DNA of 32,418 nt from Betaproteobacteria bacterium (GTDB lineage: Bacteria; Pseudomonadota; Gammaproteobacteria; Burkholderiales; SHXO01). The number at the start of each line of letters is the position of its first letter. Position 1 is the stretch's first letter. The notes under the pieces were generated by a model. It saw only the letters and a program-made list of their open reading frames with translations. It had not been told where the DNA came from and did no database searches. Location: positions 1 through 32,418 of the forward strand of contig SHXO01000029.1 of NCBI GenBank assembly GCA_009693245.1, read 5' to 3'. This document shows positions 24,110-31,942 of this stretch, piece after piece. Position numbers and translations under genes: made by a program.

Positions 24110-25054
24110 TCAGTGTCCAGATGAAGATTGCAGTGCCTGCTTTTCGGTGGGCGTCAGCGATTGGCGGCGCATGCCGATTAGTTCGTTTAGCGCCAGGGCG
24201 CCAATCACCACGAGTCCGCCCGTCAAGGTGGCCAGCGCCGGGCGCTCGCCGGCGAAGAGCCAAGTGGCGAAGGTGCCGAACAAAGTCTCCAGGATGGAGA
24301 GCAACCCGATCTCGGCCGCCGCCAGGCGCGGTGTGGTATGGATCATCAACAAACAACCCAGTCCCAATTGCACCGAACCCATGATGGCGAGCAAAGCCAA
24401 ATCCTTGGCGCCTACTTCAAAGGGCAGCGCCACTGGCAGCGTCACCAGCATGGAGATGATGCCGGAGGCAAGCAAAGTGACGGTCGTATCCGCGCTGGCG
24501 TGCATGCGGCGCAGCATGACGACATTGGCGGCGAAGGCAATGGGGATCAGCACCGCGATGAGATTGCCGAGCCACGCGCCGCCTCCCATCGAACCGGCAA
24601 ACATGACCGCGATGCCGCTGAAAGCCACCAGCATGGCCACCCAAGTACGCGCGGGGAGAGATTCTTGCAGAAACAATTTGCCGGCCAGCGCCGCGAGGAA
24701 AGGCGCGATGCTGCATATCACCAAGGTGCTCGCCACCGTGGTTCTGCCCAGAGCCACCAAGAAGGAAACGTACATGGAAGCCCACAGCATGCCCGAGACC
24801 AGGCCCGCGCGGCCAATCTGAAAATTGACCGGCGCGCCCGTGCGCCGGCGTTTGTGGAGGAGATAGCCGCCGATGAAGATCATCATGAACAAGGAGCGCC
24901 AGAAGGTGATTTCCCAACTGTCCTTGACGGACATATGGCGCACCAGCGTGCCGGCGCTGGCCCAGCACACGGTCGCGCCAATCATCAAGAGAACGCCTTG
25001 GCGGTGTTGCGCGCGCGCGCTCACTACAAGGTGAAGATTTGCCGCGCCGCGCAA
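24110..25054 (-). CDS. DMT superfamily transporter (EamA family)
   Basis: This inner-membrane protein of about 314 residues has ten predicted helices in two EamA repeats. The first begins GVLLMIGATVCWASAGTLVR and the second GAWLGNLIAVLIPIAFAANV. The family exports or imports small metabolites such as amino acids, purines or sugars. The start is uncertain: TTG 25054 or GTG 25024, neither with a good Shine-Dalgarno. It lies between the SDR and RraA genes on the same strand and could move a metabolite of their pathway. Confidence 0.83.
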   Translation of the reverse strand: MRGAANLHLVVSARAQHRQGVLLMIGATVCWASAGTLVRHMSVKDSWEITFWRSLFMMIFIGGYLLHKRRRTGAPVNFQIGRAGLVSGMLWASMYVSFLVALGRTTVASTLVICSIAPFLAALAGKLFLQESLPARTWVAMLVAFSGIAVMFAGSMGGGAWLGNLIAVLIPIAFAANVVMLRRMHASADTTVTLLASGIISMLVTLPVALPFEVGAKDLALLAIMGSVQLGLGCLLMIHTTPRLAAAEIGLLSILETLFGTFATWLFAGERPALATLTGGLVVIGALALNELIGMRRQSLTPTEKQALQSSSGH

Positions 25055-25145
25055 CCGGACAGCGCGGCCTCGCCGAAGGGAAGCTCCTTGTCTATCTTCA
25101 CTCGTTTTCCCCTAGCTCATAGACCCGAGCGCCTAGCTCCTGTCC

Positions 25146-25898
25146 TTAGTACGTCGCCCGGCCGCCGGACAAATCCAGCGCCGAACCCGTGGTGAAGGAA
25201 CAATCTTCCGTGCACAGCCATGACACGGCGGCGGCGATTTCCTCCGTTAACCCAAAACGTCCGATGGGAATTTTTTGCAGCATGTAGTCGACGTGCTGCT
25301 GCGACACTTGGTCGAAGATGGGAGTCCTCACCGCCGCCGGTGTGACGCAGTTGACGGTGATGTTGTTCTTGGCGAGTTCCTTGGCCAGGGACTTGGTCAA
25401 TCCAATCACGGCCGCCTTGGATGAACTGTAAGCGCTCGCCGTGGGATTGCCTTCCTTGCCCGCGATCGAGGCGATGTTCACGATGCGCCCGTACCCGTTG
25501 GCGATCATGTGCGAAGCTGTTGTGCGGCAGCAGTAGAAGGTGCCGTTCAAGTTGATGTCGTGCACGCGCAGCCATTCCTCCACCGGATACTCCCAAGTCA
25601 TGGCATTCTTGCCCGCGACGCCGGCGGAATTCACCAATGCGTCCACCTTGCCGAGCGCCGCAACCGTGGCCTTGAAAGCCGCTTCCACTTGCTCGATCTT
25701 GGCGACGTCCACTTTCTGCGTGAGAGTCTTGGGAGCGCCCGTGAGTGTCTTCGCTGCATTGTTCATGGACTGCTCGTTCATATCCCATATAGCCACGGAC
25801 GCACCCGAGCGCGCCAGCCGTTGCGCGATGGCGAGCCCAATTCCCGATGCGCCGCCGGTGACAATGGCGCACCTGCCTTTCATGTCCAGATTGTTCAC
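25146..25898 (-). CDS. SDR family oxidoreductase
   Basis: This is a classical SDR of 250 residues. TGGASGIG is at 14-21, NSAG at 90-93, and the catalytic residues are Ser144, Tyr157 and Lys161 (YSSSK). Asp39 at the end of strand two (AIWDM) predicts preference for NAD over NADP. The C-terminus FTTGSALDLSGGRATY is complete. It is similar in outline to sugar-acid or 3-hydroxyacyl dehydrogenases, but the substrate is unknown. The start is GTG 25898, with GGAG eight to nine bases upstream. It follows the CoxG-like gene by 60 bases on the same strand and may be co-transcribed with it. It is not closely similar to the SDR at 208-969. Confidence 0.88.
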   Translation of the reverse strand: MNNLDMKGRCAIVTGGASGIGLAIAQRLARSGASVAIWDMNEQSMNNAAKTLTGAPKTLTQKVDVAKIEQVEAAFKATVAALGKVDALVNSAGVAGKNAMTWEYPVEEWLRVHDINLNGTFYCCRTTASHMIANGYGRIVNIASIAGKEGNPTASAYSSSKAAVIGLTKSLAKELAKNNITVNCVTPAAVRTPIFDQVSQQHVDYMLQKIPIGRFGLTEEIAAAVSWLCTEDCSFTTGSALDLSGGRATY

Positions 25899-25958
25899 TA
25901 TGAATCTCCGTGATGTATCAAGGGCCGGATTCTACCGGTCGCGGCGAATCCCGGTACC

Positions 25959-26411
25959 TCAACCCTGGTTCGTGGGAACCAGCACTTCATTGAATTTCGC
26001 GAAGAACTGGTCCGCGATCTTCTTGGCCGCGCCACTCACCAGGCGCGAGCCGATCTGCGCGATCTTTCCGCCTACCGAGGCCTTGGCGTTGTAACTTAAC
26101 TTGGTGCCCGTGGGATCTGAGCTGAGTGTCACCTGGCAACTGCCCTTCCCGAAACCCGCCACACCGCCCGTGCCCTCGAAATGCAAGGTGTAAGTGTCCG
26201 GTACGCTTACATCGGTGAGCGTGAGCTTGCCGCTGAATTTCGCTTTCACCGGGCCAATGGAGGCGACCATGGCCATCTTGTATTCGCTATCCGTGATCAT
26301 CTCCACGGTCTCGCAACCGGGAATGCATTGCTTGAGGATCGCGGGGTCGTTCAGCGCTTCCCACACTTCTCGTTGCGGAAGGGCGATGATTTGCTCGCCA
26401 ATCATTTCCAT
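25959..26411 (-). CDS. coxG: CoxG-like SRPBCC family protein
   Basis: This 150-residue protein is of the CO dehydrogenase subunit G family, with a START/SRPBCC-type hydrophobic-pocket fold. Typical segments are LPQREVWEALNDPAILKQCI followed by PGCE, GPVKAKFSGKL and VGGKIAQIGSRLV. In carboxydotrophs CoxG is linked to membrane anchoring or maturation of CO dehydrogenase; in other clusters it accompanies molybdenum hydroxylases. The start overlaps the end of the VWA gene by ten bases. The symbol is given by family and does not imply CO oxidation. Confidence 0.83.
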   Translation of the reverse strand: MEMIGEQIIALPQREVWEALNDPAILKQCIPGCETVEMITDSEYKMAMVASIGPVKAKFSGKLTLTDVSVPDTYTLHFEGTGGVAGFGKGSCQVTLSSDPTGTKLSYNAKASVGGKIAQIGSRLVSGAAKKIADQFFAKFNEVLVPTNQG

Positions 26412-27574
26412 CGTTGTGTTGTCCTTGTAGTCGTGGCGGCACGATCCGGCGAGAGCGCGTGCGCCAAGTCCATCAAACTGCTTACATTATGAGCCGGCCG
26501 GAACTCGTCCACGTGGGGCAGCATGAGCCGCACGCCCTGCGCCAAGGGCTTGAAGCCATCGTAACGCAGCAGCGGGTTTAGCCATAGCAGTTTCCGGCAG
26601 GATTTGTGAAGGCGTTCCATGGCCTCTGACAGGACTTCCCCGCCATCGCGCTCCAACCCGTCGGTGATGATGAGCACCACGGCATTCTGCCCCAACACCC
26701 GGCGCGACCAGCGCTGGTTGAATTCGCGCAAACTCGTGCCGATGCGGGTCCCGCCCGACCAGTCGGCAACCAGGCATGACACGGCGCCCAAGGCCGCCTC
26801 CACGTCGCGATGGCGTAGCGCTCGCGTGACATTGGTCAGCCGGGTGCCGAACAAGAACACATGCACCCGGTCGCGGTCGTTGGTGATGGCGTGCAAAAAG
26901 TGCAGCAGCATCTCGGAGTAGCTATTCATGGAACCCGATATGTCGCACAACACCACCAGCGGCGGATGGCGCAAGCGCGGCGAGCGTTTCGCGAGCAGCA
27001 GCAGTTCGCCTTGTCCGCGCAGGCTTGCGCGCAAAGTGGCACGCAGATCCACTCGCGGGCCGCGAGGGTCGGGCCTGGAGCGCCGCGTTTTGATTTCTGG
27101 TATGGGCAAGCGCAAGCGCGCGAGCATGCGCTTGGCTTCGCGAATGTCTTGCGCGCTCATGGACTGAAAATCCATGGCCCGCAGTTGCTCCTCCCGGGAG
27201 GCGGTGAAGGTGGCATCGAGACTCTCGGTATCTTCCGGGCGTGGCGAATTTGTTCTCGGTGTAAATGCCTCGGCGACCCGCCGCGAGATCTCATCGCCTT
27301 CCGCGTTGCCGTTGTTGTCTCGGCCGCTGGCTTCGGTAACGAAGGGTTTTTGCTCCCAGAAATAGCGAAATGCCGCGTCGAACAATTCCAGTTGCGCGTG
27401 CCGGTCAGTCAATATGGATGCGAGCCCCCAGTAGAAGTCATCCCTTTCTTCCACCCCGACCAGTTCCGCCGCACGCAGCGCATCCAGAATTTGCCCCGAG
27501 CCGATGGGCAACCCGGCGCGCCGCAATCCGCGGGCGAAGTGGACGATGTTTGGGGCTAAGGTGCCGGCGGGCAT
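26402..27574 (-). CDS. coxE: CoxE-like VWA domain protein
   Basis: This 390-residue protein has an N-terminal helical region (GLRRAGLPIGSGQILDALRA, the usual CoxE opening), a low-complexity charged middle (about 85-130), and a C-terminal von Willebrand factor A domain. The metal site DISGS starts at Asp211 (VVLCDISGSMNSY) and LIITDGLERDGG follows. With its MoxR partner it is thought to act in assembly of the Mo-Cu or Mo-S active site of CO-dehydrogenase-like enzymes. GGAGG lies upstream of ATG 27574. It is 28 bases after the MoxR gene. Confidence 0.87.
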   Translation of the reverse strand: MPAGTLAPNIVHFARGLRRAGLPIGSGQILDALRAAELVGVEERDDFYWGLASILTDRHAQLELFDAAFRYFWEQKPFVTEASGRDNNGNAEGDEISRRVAEAFTPRTNSPRPEDTESLDATFTASREEQLRAMDFQSMSAQDIREAKRMLARLRLPIPEIKTRRSRPDPRGPRVDLRATLRASLRGQGELLLLAKRSPRLRHPPLVVLCDISGSMNSYSEMLLHFLHAITNDRDRVHVFLFGTRLTNVTRALRHRDVEAALGAVSCLVADWSGGTRIGTSLREFNQRWSRRVLGQNAVVLIITDGLERDGGEVLSEAMERLHKSCRKLLWLNPLLRYDGFKPLAQGVRLMLPHVDEFRPAHNVSSLMDLAHALSPDRAATTTRTTQRWK

Positions 27575-27602
27575 GCGGCATTTCCTCCGGAGGGTTGCTG
27601 GG

Positions 27603-28487
27603 TCAGGAACTCAACAGCGCTTGGCCTTCCTTGCCCTTGATCCGCTCGATGTCGTCGCGATACTTGAGCAGCACACCCAAGGTTTCATCAACCACTTCGG
27701 GATTGATTTCAGTGACGTTTAGAACGGACAGCGCCTTGGCCCAATCGATGGTCTCGGCCACGCCGGGGGGTTTGAACAATTCCATTCCACGTAACTTTTG
27801 CACCAGGGCCACCACTTGGGCCGATAGGCTCGCGGCTAGGCCGGGCACTTTGCGAGAGACGATCTGTAGTTCCCGCTCGGCGCTGGGGTAATCCACCCAG
27901 TGATACAAGCAGCGGCGCTTCACCGCGTCGTGTATTTCGCGCGTTCGGTTGGAGGTGATGATCACCACGGGAGGTTCGCTGGCTTTCATGGTCCCAAGCT
28001 CGGGGATGGTGACCTGGTAATCCGAGAGCACTTCGAGCAGGTAGGCCTCGAAGGGTTCGTCGGCGCGGTCCAGCTCGTCGATGAGGAGCACGGGCGGTGC
28101 GCCCAGATCGCCTTCCAGTGCCTGCAGAATGGGCCGGCGAATGAGGAAGCGCTCGGAGAAGATATCTTGCGCGAGGCCTTCGCGGGAGCGTGCCCCTTCC
28201 ACTTCCGCGAGGCGGATCTCGATCATCTGCCGGGAGTAGTTCCACTCGTACACCGCGGAGGCGATGTCCAGCCCTTCGTAGCATTGCAGCCGAACTAATT
28301 TGCGGCCCATGGTGCTGGCGAGGACCTTCGCGATTTCCGTCTTGCCCACGCCCGGCTCGCCTTCGAGAAAAAGTGGCCGGCCCATGCGTAGCGCAAGATA
28401 TACCGACGTCGCAAGGCTGCGCTCGGCGATATAGTCGCCGCGATTGAGAAGTTCCAGGGTGTCGCCGACGGAAGCGGGGAGGGGCAT
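27603..28487 (-). CDS. coxD: MoxR family AAA+ ATPase (CoxD-like)
   Basis: This 294-residue AAA+ chaperone has Walker A GEPGVGKT at 43-50, Walker B LLIDELDRAD at 134-143 and sensor residues around IITSNRTREIHDAVKRRCL. MoxR ATPases pair with VWA proteins to insert metal or sulfur into enzymes; CoxD does this for CO dehydrogenase. ATG 28487 (MPLPASVGD) is chosen. An ATG at 28511 in the same frame overlaps the loop of a stable hairpin and would add eight residues. Confidence 0.87.
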   Translation of the reverse strand: MPLPASVGDTLELLNRGDYIAERSLATSVYLALRMGRPLFLEGEPGVGKTEIAKVLASTMGRKLVRLQCYEGLDIASAVYEWNYSRQMIEIRLAEVEGARSREGLAQDIFSERFLIRRPILQALEGDLGAPPVLLIDELDRADEPFEAYLLEVLSDYQVTIPELGTMKASEPPVVIITSNRTREIHDAVKRRCLYHWVDYPSAERELQIVSRKVPGLAASLSAQVVALVQKLRGMELFKPPGVAETIDWAKALSVLNVTEINPEVVDETLGVLLKYRDDIERIKGKEGQALLSS

Positions 28488-28501
28488 GGTTACAAGCGAA
28501 A

Positions 28502-28522
28502 CGGGCCTCATCGCGAGGCCCG
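28502..28522 (-). terminator. Hairpin between the FAD subunit and MoxR genes
   Basis: A perfect stem CGGGCCTC / GAGGCCCG with a five-base loop (10 base pairs counting flanking AA/TT) lies 20 bases past the FAD-subunit stop. Read on the minus strand it is followed by TTTCGCTT. It could terminate or attenuate transcription, giving less of the assembly genes than of the enzyme subunits. Confidence 0.5.
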
Positions 28523-28541
28523 TTAGCGTGGGAGTGATGGG

Positions 28542-29345
28542 CTACCGGCCGGAGATTGCTTCAGCGACGGCGCGCTTGGCCATCACCGTAACCAGGTGCG
28601 CACGATATTCCGCCGAGGCATGCATGTCGGAACTCAAATCGTCCGCGGCAACGACGACGCTGGCCACGGACTCGGGGGCGAACTTCGCCGCCAACGCTTT
28701 TTCCATGGCGGGCACCCGGAACACGCATGGCCCCGCACCGGTCACCGCGACGCGAATTCCAGAGGAGGTCTCGCTCACGAACACACCCACCATGGCGTAG
28801 CGCGAAGCTGGGTTGGGGAACTTCACGTAACCGGCTCGATTAGGCGCGGGGAACGAAACGGACGTGATGATCTCGCCCGTTTCGAGCGCGGTGCCATACA
28901 TGCCGGTGAAGAAACTGTCGCCGTTTATCTTGCGCTTGTTGGTGTGGACGGTGGCGCCCAATCCGAGTACCGCTGCGGGGTAGTCGGCGGCTGGGTCGTT
29001 GGTGGCAAGCGATCCGCCGAGGGTTCCCATGTTGCGGATCATGCGATCCCCGATGCCGCCCGCCAGTTTGGAGAGTGCTGGAATGGATTTGCTCACTTCG
29101 GCCGATCTCGCCACTTCCGCGTGCCGGGTCATGGCGCCGATGACGAGCGCACTGCCTTCGGTTTTGATTCCCGCTAAGTCCGCGATGCCAGCCAAGTCCA
29201 CCAATTCGCTGGGAGAAGCCAAGCGCAGTTTCATGGCCGCGAGCAAGGTCTGTCCGCCGGCAAGCAGCTTGGCTTCAGGGTTTGCGCTAAGTTTGGCGGC
29301 GGCGTCCGTGATACCCGCGGCTTTGGAATAGTTGAATGCATACAT
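28542..29345 (-). CDS. coxM: Xanthine dehydrogenase family FAD-binding subunit (CoxM-like)
   Basis: This 267-residue medium subunit of a molybdenum hydroxylase carries FAD between the iron-sulfur subunit and the outside electron acceptor. The two FAD motifs are AGGQTLLAAMKLRLASP, starting at residue 29, and TLGGSLATNDPAADYPA at 108-124. The family usually has about 280 residues. ATG 29345 (MYAFNYSKA) follows AAAGGA, and the gene starts five bases after the 2Fe-2S subunit stop. A longer frame to 29525 only overlaps that gene. The symbol is by family. Confidence 0.88.
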   Translation of the reverse strand: MYAFNYSKAAGITDAAAKLSANPEAKLLAGGQTLLAAMKLRLASPSELVDLAGIADLAGIKTEGSALVIGAMTRHAEVARSAEVSKSIPALSKLAGGIGDRMIRNMGTLGGSLATNDPAADYPAAVLGLGATVHTNKRKINGDSFFTGMYGTALETGEIITSVSFPAPNRAGYVKFPNPASRYAMVGVFVSETSSGIRVAVTGAGPCVFRVPAMEKALAAKFAPESVASVVVAADDLSSDMHASAEYRAHLVTVMAKRAVAEAISGR

Positions 29346-29350
29346 GATGG

Positions 29351-29824
29351 CTATCCTTTCATGGCGGTGGCGCCAGCGCGCACGGCCTTCACGATGTTGT
29401 GATAGCCCGTGCACCGGCAGATGTTGCCGTCGAGTTCGGCGCGTACTTGCTCTTCGGTGAGATTGGCGTGCCTGCGCGCCAGATCGATGGCGCTCATCAC
29501 CATGCCCGGCGTGCAGAATCCGCATTGCAATCCATGATGATCGCGGAAAGCCGCTTGCATGGGATGCAGTGTGCCGTCACTGGGCGTTACCCCTTCGATG
29601 GTGACCACTTGGGCCCCATTGGCTTGAACGGCGAGCATGTTGCAGCACTTGACCGCATTGCCATTCACGTGGATGGTGCAGGCGCCGCATTGGGCGGTGT
29701 CGCATCCCACGTGGGTGCCGGTGAGTTTCAATTTGTCCCGGATGAAATCCACCAGCAACGTGCGCGCCTCCACATCCGCGCTTACCGGCTTCCCGTTTAC
29801 CGTCATCGACAGCTTGACTTGCAT
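29351..29824 (-). CDS. coxS: 2Fe-2S subunit of a molybdenum hydroxylase (CoxS-like)
   Basis: This 157-residue small subunit holds two 2Fe-2S clusters. The plant-type ferredoxin cysteines are Cys41, Cys46, Cys49 and Cys61 ([10 protein letters not shown], then KCC). The second cluster uses Cys101, Cys104, Cys136 and Cys138 (CGFCTPG and CRCTGY). It passes electrons from the molybdenum site to the FAD subunit. AGGAGG sits directly before ATG 29824, inside the eight-base gap after the YceI gene. No large molybdopterin-binding subunit gene lies next to it, although the other parts are present. Confidence 0.92.
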   Translation of the reverse strand: MQVKLSMTVNGKPVSADVEARTLLVDFIRDKLKLTGTHVGCDTAQCGACTIHVNGNAVKCCNMLAVQANGAQVVTIEGVTPSDGTLHPMQAAFRDHHGLQCGFCTPGMVMSAIDLARRHANLTEEQVRAELDGNICRCTGYHNIVKAVRAGATAMKG

Positions 29825-29832
29825 AGGACCTC

Positions 29833-30399
29833 CTAATCCTTGAATGCTTCCACGGCGATCATGATTTTGATGTCGTCGCCAATCCCGGGTAGTGCGCGCG
29901 TCATGCCGAACTCCGAGCGTTTGATCTGAGTGCTCACGTTAGCCCCGCACATGGGTTTCTTGTTGATGGGGTTTGGCCCGCACTTGAATCCGGCGATGGC
30001 AAGGTTAACAGGCTTGCTTACTCCCAAGAGCGTCAGCGTACCCTCTGCGGCCACGGGCTTGTCGCCCAGGAAAAGAACCCTGTCCGACCGGTAGGTAATG
30101 GCGGGAAATTGCTCGGTATTGAAATAGGCATCGGACTTCATCTGCTCATCCCACTTGTCGATGCCCATGTCGATGGTGTTCGCGTCGATGACGATCTCGA
30201 TGGAGCCTGACTTGGTGGCGTTGTCGAGCGTCACCTTGCCCGTGGTCTTGTTGAAGCGCCCCCGTTGCAGGGAGAAATCGTAGTGCGATACTTCGAACAC
30301 TGGGAAGGTGTGGCGGGGGTCGAGGGTATAGGTGTCGGCGGCCGCCGCGGGAATGACGACGGAAAGGCCCAGCAAGAATCCGCATGGCAAGTGGTTCAA
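29833..30399 (-). CDS. YceI family periplasmic protein
   Basis: This 188-residue lipocalin-like protein binds isoprenoids or other hydrophobic molecules in the periplasm. The signal peptide is [20 protein letters not shown], and the mature part begins [18 protein letters not shown], the usual YceI opening. It ends with the family segment [20 protein letters not shown]. The start is TTG 30399, supported by GGAGGAG at 30409-30403. The open frame reaches 30645, but the extra part has no coding signs. It is directly upstream of coxS and probably shares its transcript. It may bind a quinone or the hydrophobic substrate of that enzyme, which is inference. Confidence 0.83.
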   Translation of the reverse strand: MNHLPCGFLLGLSVVIPAAAADTYTLDPRHTFPVFEVSHYDFSLQRGRFNKTTGKVTLDNATKSGSIEIVIDANTIDMGIDKWDEQMKSDAYFNTEQFPAITYRSDRVLFLGDKPVAAEGTLTLLGVSKPVNLAIAGFKCGPNPINKKPMCGANVSTQIKRSEFGMTRALPGIGDDIKIMIAVEAFKD

Positions 30400-30659
30400 A
30401 ATCTCCTCCGTTAACAGAAAGCGTCCAAAACGCGATTGTGAGGCATTTTGGCCATAAGATGAAATCCGCCGTGTAAAAGGGGCGATGATTGGCGATGGAC
30501 GGTTGCCGCGTTCAGGAATAGATTGGTGAGCCGCTGAAGTGGGTGGACTGCCGGTGTTGCGATGCAACGTGAGCCACGCCGGTATATGGGACTGCTCATT
30601 CCTGGCTGGAGGTGTCATTAACAGACCGGCGGACGCCGGCATCACAAAGTGATGAGACC

Positions 30660-31847
30660 ATGATGAAATTCCATAATGCCAGCCGTCTACTGGCCGGTGC
30701 CGCTACGGCAGTGGGTTTTGCACTCGCGCCGGTGGCTTCCCAAGCCGCCAACGTGAATACTCTGATGATGAAAGCGCTGGGCACCACGGACAATCCCGGG
30801 CCGGTGGTGGCGGAAGCCTTCAAGCGTGCGGCCATCGATCTAACGCCGGAACAGCGCGCACTGGCGCTGAAGTGCTGGAAGGCATCTGTCTGCGAGACGG
30901 GCCGCGGCACGCTCACCATTGCCTACGCCGATGGCTTTGGCGAGAACGTGTGGCGCCAGGTCACCAAGATGGAGTTCATCGTCCAGGCGCTGACCTATCC
31001 CGACGTCAAGAAGATCATCTACACCTCGGCCGCAGGCGATGCCGCCAAGGCGGTGTCGGACTTGCGCGCCTACATCGCGCAAAAGGTAGACGTCATCGTG
31101 ATATTCGCCGATGCGGGTGCGGCGTTGCTGCCGACGGTGAAGGAAGCCACCGCCGCGGGAATAATAGTGGTCACGCACAACGGTACGGATGTGGGCGGCA
31201 AGGTTGGTAAGGATTACTTGTCCGTTGTCGCCGAGAATATCTGCAACTTGGGCGCTGGGTTCATCAAGATCGTGGCCGAGAACTCGAAGAAGAATCCGAC
31301 GAGTGTCGTCGAACTGGGCGGCACGCCGGGTAACCCGCTGAGTGCCACTTGGCAGAAGTGTTCGGATGCCGAAATCGCCAAGCACCCGCACTTGAAATTG
31401 CTCGGTAAGGCCGACACGAATTGGACGCAAGAAGGAACCTTCGAGGCGATGTCGAGCTTCCTCTCCCGGCACGGGAGCGTGGATTCCGTGGTCTACGAAT
31501 ACGCCGACGGTTTCCGTGGCGGGCTGCGCGCCTACCAAGCTGCCAACAAGAAGCCCAAGGTCATCGTCGCCTTGCGCACCGACGAGCAGGGTCTGTTCTG
31601 CGACTGGGAAAAAGCCAACGAGCCTGACTTCAAGATCTTCTTTTCCTCGGGCCAGAATTATCAGTCGCGCATCGCTCTCACGGCGGCCATGATGAAGAAG
31701 GCGGGCCAAGAGGTTGCGCCCAACATCGATGTGCCCTTCCGCATGAAGCAAGTGGTCAAGGGCATGTGCAATCCCGCCCTGCCGCTGGACGCGTCGGTTT
31801 CGACTTTGCTCGATAACGACATGCTCAAGGTGATGTTCACCAAGTAA
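30660..31847 (+). CDS. Sugar-type ABC transporter substrate-binding protein
   Basis: This periplasmic binding protein of 395 residues is of the RbsB-like family (Peripla_BP_4 type). The signal peptide LLAGAATAVGFALAPVASQA is followed by a mature protein with the two-lobed pattern (LTIAYADGFGENVWRQV, VDVIVIFADAGAALLPTVKE). An early cysteine-containing segment (ALKCWKASVCETG) precedes the first lobe. The ligand may be a sugar, polyol or a small aromatic or cyclic acid; this family is broad. ATG 30660 is used; 30663 is equally possible. The 260-base gap to the divergent YceI gene should hold both promoters. Confidence 0.87.
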   Translation: MMKFHNASRLLAGAATAVGFALAPVASQAANVNTLMMKALGTTDNPGPVVAEAFKRAAIDLTPEQRALALKCWKASVCETGRGTLTIAYADGFGENVWRQVTKMEFIVQALTYPDVKKIIYTSAAGDAAKAVSDLRAYIAQKVDVIVIFADAGAALLPTVKEATAAGIIVVTHNGTDVGGKVGKDYLSVVAENICNLGAGFIKIVAENSKKNPTSVVELGGTPGNPLSATWQKCSDAEIAKHPHLKLLGKADTNWTQEGTFEAMSSFLSRHGSVDSVVYEYADGFRGGLRAYQAANKKPKVIVALRTDEQGLFCDWEKANEPDFKIFFSSGQNYQSRIALTAAMMKKAGQEVAPNIDVPFRMKQVVKGMCNPALPLDASVSTLLDNDMLKVMFTK

Positions 31848-31862
31848 CCACGCACCAAATCC

Positions 31863-31888
31863 GGACGCGAGCGCGCGTCCGCGAGCGG
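31863..31888 (+). terminator. Hairpin after the binding-protein gene (attenuator)
   Basis: GGACGCG (31863-31869) pairs with CGCGTCC (31874-31880). A second small stem CCGC/GCGG overlaps it at 31879-31888, followed by TTTTCATTTGTTT. Such a hairpin between a binding-protein gene and its ABC ATPase commonly keeps binding protein in excess. Confidence 0.5.
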
Positions 31889-31942
31889 TTTTCATTTGTT
31901 TCCCCACTGGGTAGCAACCACGAATTGCCGGGCTTCAGCCTG

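Noticed and set aside
24338-25195. 285-codon plus-strand frame opposite the DMT transporter
   Set aside because: The His/Gln/Gly-rich translation is a shadow of the transporter, whose ten helices are evident on the minus strand.
30840-31907. 355-codon minus-strand frame opposite the binding-protein gene
   Set aside because: The binding protein on the other strand has a signal peptide and fold motifs. The antisense product has none.
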